A DNA stretch of 61,306 bases from Aurantimonadaceae bacterium. GTDB taxonomy: Bacteria; Pseudomonadota; Alphaproteobacteria; Rhizobiales; Rhizobiaceae. Below the pieces are notes generated by a model. That model saw only the letters and a program-made list of their open reading frames with translations, made no database searches and had not been told where the DNA came from. Shown here piece after piece: positions 18,605 to 27,814 of the stretch. Within the stretch, counting starts at the first letter, position 1, and every line of letters starts with the position of its first letter. The stretch spans positions 1 through 61,306 of the forward strand of contig CANJKV010000008.1 in the NCBI GenBank assembly GCA_947474855.1, in the 5' to 3' direction. Made by a program: the position numbers and the translations under genes.

Positions 18605-20230
18605 TCACTCGGCCGGCTGGACGACGCCGACGGGATGGGCGGCGGGAGCGGCCGAGCGGATGGTCCGCCAGACGTTGAAGGCCATCAGCAGGCCGCCGAC
18701 GAGGTAGAGGAGGCCGCCGAGCATCCGGATGACGTAGAAGGGGTTCATCGCGGCGACGGTCTCGGCGAAGGACCAGACGAGGTAGCCCTCGGCGTCGTAC
18801 TCCCGCCACATCAGCCCCTGCGTGATGCCGGCGACCCACATCGAGGCGGCGTAGAGCACGATGCCGATCGTCGCCAGCCAGAAGTGCCAGTTGACGAGGC
18901 GCAGCGAGTAGAGCCCGTTCGTGTTCCAGAGCCGCGGCACGAGATAGTAGATCGCGCCGAAGGTGATCATGCCGTTCCAACCGAGCGCGCCGGAGTGGAC
19001 GTGGCCGATGGTCCAGTCGGTGTAGTGCGAGAGCGAGTTCACCGCCTTGATCGACATCATCGGCCCCTCGAAGGTGGCCATGCCGTAGAAGGCGACGGCG
19101 ATCACCAGCATGCGCAGGACCGGGTCTGTGCGCAGCTTGTCCCAAGCTCCCGACAGCGTCATCAGGCCGTTGATCATGCCGCCCCAGGAGGGCATCCACA
19201 GCATCACCGAGAAGACCATGCCCAACGTCTGCGCCCAGTCGGGCAGGGCGGTGTAGTGCAGGTGGTGCGGGCCCGCCCAGATGTACATGAAGATCAGCGA
19301 CCAGAAGTGCACGATCGACAGGCGGTAGGAATAGACCGGGCGGTTCACCTGCTTCGGGATGAAGTAGTACATCATGCCCAGGAAGCCGGCGGTCAGGAAG
19401 AAGCCGACCGCGTTGTGCCCGTACCACCATTGCACCAGCGCGTCCTGGACGCCGGAGAAGGCGGGATAGGACTTCGAGCCGAGGAAGGAGACGGGCACCG
19501 CGAGGTTGTTGACGACGTGGAGGAGCGCGATCGTGACGATAAAGGCGAGGAAGAACCAGTTCGCCACGTAGATGTGGGGTTCCTTCCGGCGGACGAGCGT
19601 GCCGAGGAAGACGACGAGGTAGGCGACCCAGACGATCGTCAGCCAGATGTCGATGTACCACTCGGGCTCGGCGTATTCTTTCGACTGGGTGACGCCCATC
19701 AGGTAGCCGGTCGCGGCGAGCACGATGAAGAGCTGGTAGCCCCAGAACACGAACCAGGCGAGGTTGCCGCCGAAGAGCCGGGCAGCCGTGGTGCGCTGGA
19801 CGATGTAGAAGGACGTCGCGATCAGCGCGTTGCCGCCGAAGGCGAAGATGACGCCCGACGTGTGCAGCGGCCGGAGCCGGCTGAAGTTGAGGTAGGGCTC
19901 GAGGTTGAGGTCGGGCCAGGCGAGCTGGGCGGCGATGAGGACGCCGACGAGGAAGCCGACGATGCCCCAGAACACGGTGGCGACCGTGCCGTAACGGATC
20001 GGTCCGTCCATGTAGTACGGCATGCCCGGCCGTGTCTGCGCCGGGCTGGCGGCCAGCGCCGGGACAGGGCGGGCGGGATCCATCGTGGCCACCCGCCATA
20101 CGGACAGGCCGAGGGCCAGGAGCGAGATGAGGCCCATGTGAGCCGCGAACTGCGCGTCGTGCGCGTAGCCCGCGGCGAAGAACGCCGCCGCCGCGATCGG
20201 CAGCAGCACGAAGGGATTCACGAGTTCCAT
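18605..20230 (-). CDS. ccoN: Cbb3 oxidase catalytic subunit CcoN
   Basis: This 541-residue protein with about 13 membrane helices is the catalytic subunit reducing oxygen with two heme b groups and CuB. Conserved features include [17 protein letters not shown] (heme ligand His), [14 protein letters not shown] (CuB ligand and cross-linked Tyr region), WAGPHHLHY (the His pair at CuB) and [16 protein letters not shown] (heme ligands). The start at 20230 follows an AGGA sequence; an ATG nine codons further upstream is less likely. An FNR-type box centred about 82 bp upstream indicates microaerobic induction. Confidence 0.96.
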   Translation of the reverse strand: MELVNPFVLLPIAAAAFFAAGYAHDAQFAAHMGLISLLALGLSVWRVATMDPARPVPALAASPAQTRPGMPYYMDGPIRYGTVATVFWGIVGFLVGVLIAAQLAWPDLNLEPYLNFSRLRPLHTSGVIFAFGGNALIATSFYIVQRTTAARLFGGNLAWFVFWGYQLFIVLAATGYLMGVTQSKEYAEPEWYIDIWLTIVWVAYLVVFLGTLVRRKEPHIYVANWFFLAFIVTIALLHVVNNLAVPVSFLGSKSYPAFSGVQDALVQWWYGHNAVGFFLTAGFLGMMYYFIPKQVNRPVYSYRLSIVHFWSLIFMYIWAGPHHLHYTALPDWAQTLGMVFSVMLWMPSWGGMINGLMTLSGAWDKLRTDPVLRMLVIAVAFYGMATFEGPMMSIKAVNSLSHYTDWTIGHVHSGALGWNGMITFGAIYYLVPRLWNTNGLYSLRLVNWHFWLATIGIVLYAASMWVAGITQGLMWREYDAEGYLVWSFAETVAAMNPFYVIRMLGGLLYLVGGLLMAFNVWRTIRSAAPAAHPVGVVQPAE

Positions 20231-20305
20231 CGCACGTCCTGGTTCGTTCGGGGGCATGGCTGGGATGCCCGGGCTCGGGCTTACCCGAGCGCCGGCGTGC
20301 AAGCA

Positions 20306-20319
20306 TTGACCGGGATCAA
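20306..20319. promoter_or_regulatory. FNR/FixK box upstream of ccoN
   Basis: TTGACCGGGATCAA is a one-mismatch FNR/FixK box (TTGAT-N4-ATCAA) centred about 82 bp upstream of the ccoN start. It lies between ccoN and the fnr-like gene, which is transcribed toward it on the same strand. The likely regulator is that neighbour. Confidence 0.8.
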
Positions 20320-20374
20320 AGCCGCCGGATTTCTGTTGGGCGGAGGGTTCCCGGCAGGAGCGGGCGCGTCGGCC

Positions 20375-21121
20375 TCACGCCCGCCCGGCGGCCGCCTCCA
20401 ACTGGCGGAGGTCTCGGACTGAGAAGCGCCTCCCGTCGGGAACGGTGATGGCGCCCTCGTTCTTGAGCTGGGAGAACTGACGGCTGACCGTCTCGATGGT
20501 CAGCCCCAGGAAGTCGGCGATGTCGCCGCGCGAGAGCGGCAGCTCGATCACACTCCCCTCAGGCGCGGGTTCTTCCGTTCGGCAGTGCCGCTGCCGCATG
20601 AAAAGGAGGAACCAGGCGACCCGCTCCCGGGCCGACTTGCGTCCCAGGGTCACGAGGAGCTCGCGCGCGTCGCGCAGGTCGGCGAGGGAGCTTTCGTGCA
20701 GTTCGTGCTCGAGGGCATGGTTCTCTCGCGCGAGGTCCTCGAGCGTCGAACGCCGAAGCAGGCAGACGTCCACCTCCGTGGCCGCGACCGCCCGCGTGTC
20801 GTCGCGGTCCGCGAAGGGCGCCGCCACGATGCTCGGCGCGGTCGCCAGGGCGACGATCTGCTGGCGTCCGCCCTCGAGGTGGCACGACAGCTTGGCGACG
20901 CCCGAGACGAGGCTGGCGCACAGGTCCTCGGCACGGGTCGGCGGGAGGATCTGCGAGCCGGGCGGGAAGCGCCTGCGAAGCGCCGTCGCCGCCAGGCGGC
21001 GCAGCTGGTCCGGGGTCAGTACGCCGCAGGCGCCCCGCTCGTAGGAAAGGCATGAGGTGCAGTGGCGGGGAAGCGGCGGCGCCGGCTCCCCGGACAGGCG
21101 GAAGGTGTCGCTCGGGGGCAT
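20375..21121 (-). CDS. fnrL: FNR-type oxygen-responsive regulator
   Basis: This 248-residue Crp/FNR protein has an N-terminal cysteine cluster C-TS-C followed seven residues later by GAC, matching an oxygen-labile 4Fe-4S site. A further cysteine occurs in EDLCASLVSG. The cyclic-nucleotide-like domain lies at about 45-155. The helix-turn-helix near 190-235 has ADFLGLTIETVSRQFSQLK; the E-x-x-SR recognition helix fits TTGAT half-sites. FNR-type boxes before ccoN, ccoG and the upstream small gene fit it as the local regulator. The start at 21121 (MPPSDTF) leaves four bases after the preceding gene's stop. The exact name (FnrL or FixK-like) is a family-level call. Confidence 0.85.
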   Translation of the reverse strand: MPPSDTFRLSGEPAPPLPRHCTSCLSYERGACGVLTPDQLRRLAATALRRRFPPGSQILPPTRAEDLCASLVSGVAKLSCHLEGGRQQIVALATAPSIVAAPFADRDDTRAVAATEVDVCLLRRSTLEDLARENHALEHELHESSLADLRDARELLVTLGRKSARERVAWFLLFMRQRHCRTEEPAPEGSVIELPLSRGDIADFLGLTIETVSRQFSQLKNEGAITVPDGRRFSVRDLRQLEAAAGRA

Positions 21122-21125
21122 GGGC

Positions 21126-21350
21126 TCACCGCCGGCCCTTCTCGCGCCAGTAGCGGGCGCGAAGGCGGGGCGCGATGGCCCAGGCGATCGGCGCGGCAAG
21201 GACGAAGCTCGCCACCACGACGATCGGGATCAGGACCTTCCACTGCTCCTGGAGGGAAGGGATCGACAGAACGGTGATCGCTCCGGCGCCGAAGAGGACG
21301 GCGTTCACCATCCCGTAGATGAGCAGGGAGATGCGGAATTGCGTCGACAA
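21126..21350 (-). CDS. Small FNR-linked membrane protein
   Basis: This 74-residue protein has two membrane helices (about 5-30 and 38-60), ending WAIAPRLRARYWREKGRR. The best start is a TTG with AGGAG six bases upstream; an internal ATG 14 codons later is an alternative. The perfect FNR box 65 bp upstream and the four-base gap to the fnr-like gene make it the first gene of an FNR-controlled unit. Small membrane proteins beside fnr/fixK genes are common in alphaproteobacteria, but I know of no assigned function. It is coded on the same strand as all cco genes. Confidence 0.7.
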   Translation of the reverse strand: MSTQFRISLLIYGMVNAVLFGAGAITVLSIPSLQEQWKVLIPIVVVASFVLAAPIAWAIAPRLRARYWREKGRR

Positions 21351-21414
21351 CCTTGGCTCCTGGGATCGTTGGCTATTGTCGTGCGGTGCATAGGGGGTCG
21401 CGGAGCCAAGCGCC

Positions 21415-21428
21415 TTGATCCGGATCAA
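21415..21428. promoter_or_regulatory. Perfect FNR box of the fnr unit
   Basis: TTGATCCGGATCAA is a fully symmetrical FNR/FixK site, matching the consensus in both half-sites. It is centred about 71 bp upstream of the small membrane gene, the first gene of the unit containing the FNR-like regulator. Autoregulation is therefore likely. Confidence 0.85.
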
Positions 21429-22128
21429 AGGCTTCCGCCGATCCGTCCCCGGCGCCGCGCGGTGGTGGCTGCGCGGTTCGGCCGTCGTGACCCCGATGTC
21501 GATCGATGGCCGACACAAGCGCGTTCGACGCGCGTCCCGCGCCCGAGCCGGGACGTCGGCCGGGCACGTGGCAGACCGAAGCTCAAGGAGTGAGCCGCGC
21601 AACGGAGAAACCACGACCCGAAGCGGGCCGCCCCTGGCCCCGAAGCCGGGAGACCTCGATTGCCGCTGTTGATGTGCGCTTCGCGTTGCTCCGCCCGATC
21701 CCGGCCCACGCTATGGGTGGGCCCACCTATCGGAGCGGAAGCCCGATGCCGCTCCACAAGGGGAGTGCATGGCGTCCGACAGGCAGCGGACCCGCCATCG
21801 GATTGGGCGGGGACGTTCCCGGCCGGCGTCGTGGTCGCGGTCCTCGCCGGGCCTTTGCCGACAACCCCGTCGTGTGGGGCAGGTCGAGCCACTGGATCCT
21901 TGAGGCCGGCGTGGACCGTGCCGAACTCATCCTTCCTCGACCTGCCGGGCTTGTCGCCCATGCAAGAGGCACCTCCCTGCCGGTCGGCATACAGGGGGCC
22001 TTGTCAAGGACGCTCTCCTTGAGGCACCCTCCGTCTTGCATCCGAGGGTTGCGGTGCGTCGATCGCCCTCGAGGGAGAGGAAGCCTTTCCCCAGCAAGCC
22101 ATAGGCAACCACCAGGCGGGAGGCCCTC
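21429..22128. other. Intergenic, 700 bp
   Basis: Several long frames are open here on both strands because of the GC content, but none has a recognisable domain or a believable ribosome-binding site. The right end contains the GGGAGG ribosome-binding site of the following small gene. Confidence 0.45.
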
Positions 22129-22362
22129 GTGACCGAAGCCAAGACCAAGCATGGCCGGAAGTTCCTCACTTGGTTGGAGACCATCGGGGATGGGCGCCGC
22201 GACCTCCCCGACGCCGAACGGAGGATATTCGGCGAACTGCCCCGGCCGTCCCGGGAAAGCACCGGGAGCAAGGGGATCCTGACGCTGATCCGGACATCGG
22301 TCAGCTCCAAGACGTCGTGTCGCGAGGCGGCTCCGGAACTCGAGAGGCTCGTCCGCGCATGA
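22129..22362 (+). CDS. Hypothetical 77-residue protein
   Basis: A GTG start preceded by GGGAGG at good spacing opens a frame for a charged, soluble protein (MTEAKTKHGRKFLTWLETIG). No known domain is recognised. The stop overlaps the ATG of the next gene (ATGA), which argues for a real two-gene operon. The function is unknown. Confidence 0.55.
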   Translation: MTEAKTKHGRKFLTWLETIGDGRRDLPDAERRIFGELPRPSRESTGSKGILTLIRTSVSSKTSCREAAPELERLVRA

Positions 22363-22685
22363 CCCGGATCCTTGCCCCCTCTGCGGCGACGCAGAAGGTC
22401 CGGGCGCCGCTTGAGCCCTTCGGCGCTGACGGGCTCCGGTTCGGTGAGCTCGTCGAGCTCTGCCTCCGCGATCGGGTCATGAGTTACGAAGCGCACATCA
22501 AGCTCTACGCCCTCACCGGCAAGCTCCGGACCGACGGCCGGTTCTTGAGCCAGCCTGTGGGGGAGTACCTTGCCGAGCTCGGCTTCGAGCTTCGGCAGAC
22601 GTGCACCTATGCCCAAGCGGCACGCTTCGTCCGTGGGCACATGAAGGCCCGCAAGCCCCGTAGCCGCGTCCCGGCCGATTCGTAG
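22359..22685 (+). CDS. Hypothetical 108-residue protein
   Basis: The ATG overlaps the preceding stop. The protein is soluble and probably mostly helical, with FGELVELCLRDRVMSYEAHI around residue 30 and a basic C-terminal tail (ARFVRGHMKARKPRSR). The composition is normal for a globular protein. No family is recognised. Its tail could bind nucleic acid, but this is only suggested by charge. It converges with a small minus-strand gene about 100 bp on. Confidence 0.55.
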   Translation: MTRILAPSAATQKVRAPLEPFGADGLRFGELVELCLRDRVMSYEAHIKLYALTGKLRTDGRFLSQPVGEYLAELGFELRQTCTYAQAARFVRGHMKARKPRSRVPADS

Positions 22686-22783
22686 AAGGCAGGAGGTCCT
22701 CGTCCGGCGCCGCGGGAGCCGGGATCGCGCCCGGGTGTCGGGCGTGAAGCCTGCCCGGGTGTCCGAGCTTCCTTGTGGCGCTC

Positions 22784-22978
22784 CTAATGCAGCCTCTTCG
22801 ACGCGCCTCGGAGACGCTCCGTCCGCGCCTCGGCGGCCGCGGGCTGTTCCGGACCCTTCGAGGCTTGGCCGTCCGTCTCCGCCAACTGGTTCTCGACCTC
22901 GGCCATCAGGTCCCGCATGAGGGCGTCGAAAACGTCGAAAACGGCGAGCATGTTCTTTACGCGGTCGAAGGAGCTCAT
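22784..22978 (-). CDS. Hypothetical 64-residue helical protein
   Basis: The protein reads MSSFDRVKNMLAVFDVFDAL followed by an acidic heptad-like stretch (MRDLMAEVENQLAE) and a charged Ala/Arg tail. This suggests a short coiled coil. No strong ribosome-binding site is visible before the ATG, and no family is recognised. The amphipathic regularity of the first 35 residues is the main argument that it is real. Confidence 0.45.
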   Translation of the reverse strand: MSSFDRVKNMLAVFDVFDALMRDLMAEVENQLAETDGQASKGPEQPAAAEARTERLRGASKRLH

Positions 22979-23789
22979 CGGGGTGTGGATGGTTTGGGAC
23001 GCTGGCTAAGACTCTGGCTCGGAACGATAATCATCGCGTTGTCGTGCTTCAAGGATCGAGATGCCGCAGCTTGGCGGGTGACTGACGCCGTCCGGCGGGC
23101 CCTTACCGTCCCCTAACCCTGTGACGGCACCCAACGCAATTGCGGGGGCTCCCCATTCCTTGCTTGCGCCCGCAAGACTGTCGACGATCGTCCCAAGGAT
23201 GACGCGCGCGCTATGCTGGCCGCCGAGCATCCGTCCGCGACGGGGACGGTGCGCGTCGACGCACCTGACTTCAACTTCCCCGACAAGTGTGCATGCCGAC
23301 CGTCGCCGAAGCGCGGTACCGTACCACGGAGTGGAGGCCTCGCGTTCGATCCTCCGGGGAAAAGACCCACGATGTCGATCCGGCCACGAACGCCGTGACC
23401 GCCGCCAACGGCTTGCATCCCCGGCGGCGATCACTGCTTCGGTGATCGAAGGAAACTGACGTCCAGCGAGGTCCGCTGCCGATGCCGATGAAGCCGGACA
23501 TGGCCAGTTTCCATGAGGGACGCGGGGCATCCGCGCATCCACCCGGCACTGAAACCCTGGGTGCCGAAGCTCTCCGACCCGCGTCTGGATCGTCATCGCG
23601 CCGCAGCCTCTTGGAATGGCCGGGGCAGGCGGATGCTGCCGAACGCGAAAATCTGCAAGTTTCAGTGCTTTAACGATAAGGCAGCCGAGACCGGGATCGA
23701 TGGCGTCCCCAGATTGACAACGATGGCCGAAATAAGGCGAATATGGCCACATTCCCGCCCGGCGCGAGTTCTGCGCCTTGGAGTTCTCC
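22979..23789. other. Gene-poor stretch, 811 bp
   Basis: No protein-like frame is seen on either strand. All open frames are short and of antisense composition. The last 100 bases (23690-23789) contain more A and T and probably include the promoter of the GYF/TM2 gene. Confidence 0.45.
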
Positions 23790-24425
23790 ATGACAGACAA
23801 TGACGTCCCGAACGGGACGACCGTCACCGCCATGCCCCAGCGGGACCTGCGTCCGATCGGCGGTCCGCCGCCGCATCCACTCGACGCCGAGTGGTACATG
23901 CTCTCGAACGGCCAGAGTTACGGGCCCTATACGGGGCACCGGATGAAGGAACTGATGCTCGACGGGCGCCTCGATCGCAACTGCGACGTCGTGCGCGTGG
24001 GTACCTCCGAATGGATCAAGGCCGGCGATGACGCGGCGCTCTCCACGATATTCCCGCCCGCGATCCCAACCGTGCAGCCAGCCCAATCGGCCGGGCATGT
24101 CACGGCCGAACGGGGCTCGACCGTGGTGCAGGTCACCAACCACATCGATGCGCCGCGTCCGCAGGTGATCCTTCTGGACGGCGAGGCGAAGGCCAAGTCG
24201 GCGGGCCTCGCCTTCGTTCTGTCGTTCCTGATCACGGGGCTCGGCCAGTGCTACAACGGGCAGGTCGGCAAGGGTGTCCTGATGTTCGTCGGCACCGTGT
24301 TCCTATGGTTCTTCTTTCTCGGCTGGATCATCATGATATGGTCCTGGTTCGATGCCTATGGAACGGCGAAGAAGATGAACCGCCGCTACGAGCAGCGTCT
24401 CGCGGCAGCGGGCGTGGTGCTCTGA
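23790..24425 (+). CDS. GYF_2 and TM2 domain membrane protein
   Basis: The protein has 211 residues. A GYF_2-type domain (about 30-85) contains AEWYMLSNGQSYGPYTGHRM, the W-Y-x6-GP-Y/F pattern. A linker leads to a TM2 domain (about 140-195) with two membrane helices and the loop FLITGLGQCYNGQVGKGVLMF. It ends with a basic tail on the cytosolic side. GYF domains bind proline-rich peptides, and TM2 proteins are small integral membrane proteins of unknown role. The start follows GGAG six bases upstream. It is the first of three plus-strand membrane genes. Confidence 0.78.
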   Translation: MTDNDVPNGTTVTAMPQRDLRPIGGPPPHPLDAEWYMLSNGQSYGPYTGHRMKELMLDGRLDRNCDVVRVGTSEWIKAGDDAALSTIFPPAIPTVQPAQSAGHVTAERGSTVVQVTNHIDAPRPQVILLDGEAKAKSAGLAFVLSFLITGLGQCYNGQVGKGVLMFVGTVFLWFFFLGWIIMIWSWFDAYGTAKKMNRRYEQRLAAAGVVL

Positions 24426-24426
24426 C

Positions 24427-24798
24427 ATGGTGCGTTCCACGCCGCCCAGGCTCCACGGCAGCGCCTCGGTGTCGGGCGCCGTCGAGGCCGCCGCACGCCG
24501 GACGATGCGCACGGTCCCGTTCGAGCGCATCGTTCTTGTCCTTGCATGTGTGCCCATCCTCCTCGGCCCGCCGCTGGCAGCGCTCTTCCTGATAGGGCGA
24601 GAGGCGATGCGCACGCCCGGCTTCCGCTTCATCGATTGGCTGACCCCAGCGATGATCGCGGCAGTGAACCTGATCCTCAGCGTGCTGATCCTCCGACACT
24701 TGGGCGGGGAACTGATCGTCATGTTGAGGGAAGTTGGGGTCTGGATCCAGCAGGACGGATCGGCCTCTCCGAGCGGCGTGCCGCTGAGAGGCATCTGA
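24427..24798 (+). CDS. Small two-helix membrane protein
   Basis: This 123-residue protein starts two bases after the preceding stop. After a basic N-terminus (about 30 residues) there are two membrane helices (IVLVLACVPILLGPPLAALF and IAAVNLILSVLILRHLGG), then a short polar tail. No family is recognised. The tight spacing puts it in one operon with the GYF/TM2 and GYF/RDD genes, which suggests a joint membrane complex; this is inference from layout. Confidence 0.6.
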   Translation: MVRSTPPRLHGSASVSGAVEAAARRTMRTVPFERIVLVLACVPILLGPPLAALFLIGREAMRTPGFRFIDWLTPAMIAAVNLILSVLILRHLGGELIVMLREVGVWIQQDGSASPSGVPLRGI

Positions 24799-24844
24799 AG
24801 CACTCGATCTTCGGGCATGTCGGCCGCGGTGCCGGGGGGCGGGC

Positions 24845-26224
24845 ATGGAATGGTACTACGCCAAGGATGAGGAACCGAGCGGGCCCCATGCTCAGGATGA
24901 GCTCGAGAAGCTTGTCGCCTCCCGGCAAATCGGTCGTGACACGCTGGTCTGGCGCGAGGGTATGGGCGACTGGGAGCCGCTGGGGGAGGTGGCGCAGTTT
25001 GCCGCCGTTTTGGGACGCTTGCCGCCTCCGCTCCCGCTCTGTCGCTCGCGCGCTTCCGTCACCGACAGCGGGGCGACAAAGGCGCCGCATGACGAGCCGT
25101 ACCTTCCTTCGGCCATGCCGCCTGTCCTTCAGGCACCCGCCCAAGTTCCGGAGCCGTTGTCGGCGGAGCCGCCGCGCATCGTTCCCGTGGCGGGCGACGG
25201 CCCGATCGAGGACGAGGCGCCCGCATCCGTTGCGGCCCTGGCGGGCCACGATCCGGCCGGCCCGTGGTCTCGCTATCTCGCGCGACAGTTCGACCTGACC
25301 TATCTCGCCGTCGTGGCGGGCGCTTTCGTTGCCTTCGCCATGCCCGATGTCCAAGACCGCCTTCTGGAGGCTCCGGAGGCAGGCATCGGCATCGCCTCCG
25401 TCGCGGCGGGCGCCTTCTTGAATGCCCTGATCGTCGGCATCTTCGGCACCTCGCTCGGCAAGAGGATGTTCGCCCTCGAGGTCGTTCGAACCGATGGCGG
25501 CGATCCGCCCGGTTTCTCCTGGAACACCGTCCGCGAGTTCAAGGTCTGGTTCTACGGCCTGGCGATGGGGCTGCCCGTCATCTCGCTGATCCCGCTCCTC
25601 AACAACTTCCGAGAGGTGAAGGATCGCCAGCCGGCGCGCTACGACATCGGCAGCGCGACCGTCATCGCGCACCCGATCGGTGCCCTGCGGCAGGCAGCGG
25701 CGACATTCCTGTCGATCGTGGTCGTGTTCGGCGTCCTTGCCTTCAGCCGCGTGGTCGATCATCCCGACCATGGCGACGCCGCGGGTGCCCCGCCGACGAA
25801 CTGGACCAACCCGGTGACCGGCGACTCGGTCCACCTGCCGGCGGGATGGATCTCGCAGGAGATGAAGGCGCCGGACGGGACTGACCTCAGCACCTTCGCG
25901 CCGGGGGACGAGAGTGTCCTCCTCTATCTCGGCGCCGAGCCCGCATCGGGCATGTCCATGACCGATTATGCGGGCGCGTTGGAACTCAACGCCAGTTCGC
26001 AGGTCACGATGAGGGGGCGCTGGCAAAGCGACATACTTTGGGGAAGGTCCGTGGTCCAGCGCGAGGCCCTCACGATAAAGAGCGATTGGCCCGCCACCTA
26101 CACGTTGTGGAGATCGGGTAACCTCTTCTGGCGCCTGATCATCCTCAATCCGTCCCCCGAGGGAGGCCCCGTTCGACCTCAAGCGCTGCCGGAGGCAAAG
26201 GCGGTGCTCGCAACCATCCGCTGA
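24845..26224 (+). CDS. GYF_2 and RDD-family membrane protein
   Basis: The protein has 459 residues. An N-terminal GYF_2 domain (about 1-55, MEWYYAKDEEPSGPHAQDEL) is followed by a proline-rich linker (about 60-130) that could itself be a GYF ligand. An RDD membrane domain (about 138-290) has FGTSLGKRMFALEVVRTDG, the conserved RDD loop, and DRQPARYDI. A soluble C-terminal domain follows (about 318-455, with PVTGDSVHLPAGW), probably extracytoplasmic. It closes the three-gene membrane operon. Its function is unknown; RDD proteins are sometimes linked to ion or compatible-solute transport. Confidence 0.75.
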   Translation: MEWYYAKDEEPSGPHAQDELEKLVASRQIGRDTLVWREGMGDWEPLGEVAQFAAVLGRLPPPLPLCRSRASVTDSGATKAPHDEPYLPSAMPPVLQAPAQVPEPLSAEPPRIVPVAGDGPIEDEAPASVAALAGHDPAGPWSRYLARQFDLTYLAVVAGAFVAFAMPDVQDRLLEAPEAGIGIASVAAGAFLNALIVGIFGTSLGKRMFALEVVRTDGGDPPGFSWNTVREFKVWFYGLAMGLPVISLIPLLNNFREVKDRQPARYDIGSATVIAHPIGALRQAAATFLSIVVVFGVLAFSRVVDHPDHGDAAGAPPTNWTNPVTGDSVHLPAGWISQEMKAPDGTDLSTFAPGDESVLLYLGAEPASGMSMTDYAGALELNASSQVTMRGRWQSDILWGRSVVQREALTIKSDWPATYTLWRSGNLFWRLIILNPSPEGGPVRPQALPEAKAVLATIR

Positions 26225-26593
26225 GGACCTGCCCTCGAGTGCCGCTGTGCCGCCCCATGGGCCACCGGACCTTGCAACGGATCGCTACGCATATCGACGT
26301 CGAAGCCCCGCGCCGAACCATGGTCGCAAGGCGCGAGTTCATCGTCTCGGCGCCATCGAGGGACTTCGGGTGCTCTTTCTGCCGCCGGGCGCAGCGGCAT
26401 GGAACGGGCGAAACAGCCGCAGCCACATGCGGCGGTCGACTGCCTCACGCTTCCCGAAAGCCGGGGCGGATCGTACGCACGTTCGGCCGTCCGTATCGCG
26501 AAATCAACGTCTGGCTGGTGCCGTCCTGGCGACCTCACACCACTCGGGCGCACTGCCGGGCGATAGGCGATGGCAGCCGGCAACCATCGCGCA
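26225..26593. other. Intergenic, 369 bp, convergent
   Basis: This lies between the GYF/RDD gene and the convergent TauE/SafE-like gene. No gene-like frame is seen. One would expect terminators here, but I see no strong hairpin with a T-run. Confidence 0.45.
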
Positions 26594-27298
26594 TCAGCCT
26601 CCGCTTCCCAGGCACAGCTCACCGATTTGCTTGGCCGGGTCCGCCATGCTGATCACCCCGACGATGGCAACCGACCATCCGAGCGGGTTCTTGAGGTTGC
26701 GGACGGTGCCGCGCCAGCGCGAGAGAAGCACCGCGGTCCCGAAGCCGGCGACGAGAACCGGGGGGATCGTCGCCAAGCCGAAGCCCGCCATGAAGATCGC
26801 GCCGCCGGCGAAGGACCCAGACAGCATTGCGGTGAGGAGCGCGGCATAGACCATCCCGCACGGCGCAAGCCCCCAGCCAAGACCCGCCACGAACGGGAGC
26901 ACGCTCCCGTTCCGGGGACGCGCCGCACAGCAGGAACGAGCCCCTTGCGCCGATGTCCGAACCCGGCGACCGGGGAGACGAAGGACTCCGAGCATCGACA
27001 GGCCCATCAGGACTAGGCTCACGGCGGCAAGGACGCGCAACGCATGCTGTGCTCCTGCCCCGCCGAGAACGAGGCCCATCGCGCCGCCTCCGGCTCCCAC
27101 CACACTGCCAAGGGCGACGTAGGCGGCGAGGCGGCCGAGCTGGACCGCCAGCACCCGTCCGGCCGCAACCCGCGGAGGAAGCTTGCGCCCGCCCGCCACT
27201 GCGAGCGACGCGGCGATGCCGCCGCAGAGACCGATGCAGTGGGGACTGCCCGCCGCGCCGGTCAAGAGGCCGCCCAGGAAGCCGAGTTCGGCGTTCAT
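26594..27298 (-). CDS. TauE/SafE-like (DsbD_2) membrane protein
   Basis: This 234-residue inner-membrane protein has six hydrophobic segments. The N-terminal FLGGLLTGAAGSPHCIGLCGG and the later GLAPCGMVYAALL are the paired Cys/Pro motifs of the sulfite-exporter-like/DsbD_2 family. That family is often found with cbb3 oxidase or copper genes, where metal export or cytochrome biogenesis is proposed. A loop has CCAARPRNG, possibly metal-binding. The start at 27298 is chosen because the family begins at this point; the frame remains open upstream without plausible sequence. The substrate is unknown. Confidence 0.75.
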   Translation of the reverse strand: MNAELGFLGGLLTGAAGSPHCIGLCGGIAASLAVAGGRKLPPRVAAGRVLAVQLGRLAAYVALGSVVGAGGGAMGLVLGGAGAQHALRVLAAVSLVLMGLSMLGVLRLPGRRVRTSAQGARSCCAARPRNGSVLPFVAGLGWGLAPCGMVYAALLTAMLSGSFAGGAIFMAGFGLATIPPVLVAGFGTAVLLSRWRGTVRNLKNPLGWSVAIVGVISMADPAKQIGELCLGSGG

Positions 27299-27814
27299 GC
27301 CCTTCCCGCCCGCCGTGCTCGGCCCGCGCGAACGGGAAGGTCGTGCCGTCCGCTGCTCGTTGAGGCCCACATGCGGAGGTGCGGTCTCCCGAGCTTCCCG
27401 CCGGCGCAGATCGCCTCCCGGGTGGTCGGGGTGGGGGCAAGCGCGACCGCGCGTGTCGTCGGACAAGCGCGGTTGCGGTTCCCCGGCTTCACCCTCCGTA
27501 TGGCTTTGGACGTCATGGCGCTCCGCGTTCCGGTCTGCTGTCGGGTTCGAGCCGGCACCGTGGCCCGGACACGGGATGCCTGCATTGATCCAGGACAAGG
27601 GCAACGGCACCCGAAAGCGCTATGGTGCGGTATGTCGAGCGCGTGACCGTGCGGCGCGACTTGCGGGCCAGACGAAGGGAGGCGCGCGGCTCGTGCCCTC
27701 GGGCGTCCCGCGCACCGCCTTGCCCGCGCCGCTGCTTCCGGCGCATGCCGCGAGAAAGAGCGGAGCGCGTACGACGCATGAGGCTCAACGCGAACAAGGA
27801 GGTCATGGAAATTC
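27299..27814. other. Divergent intergenic, 516 bp
   Basis: This lies between the TauE/SafE-like gene (minus) and the CBS-BON gene (plus). No convincing coding sequence is seen. It contains an imperfect FNR-type site (listed) and, at the right end, the AAGGAGG ribosome-binding site of the CBS-BON gene. Confidence 0.45.
27585..27598. promoter_or_regulatory. Imperfect FNR-type site
   Basis: TTGATCCAGGACAA matches TTGAT-N4-ATCAA in 8 of 10 consensus positions. It lies in the divergent region, about 220 bp before the CBS-BON gene and about 290 bp before the TauE/SafE-like gene. CBS-BON and TauE/SafE-like genes often belong to low-oxygen regulons, so the site is plausible but weak. Confidence 0.4.
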
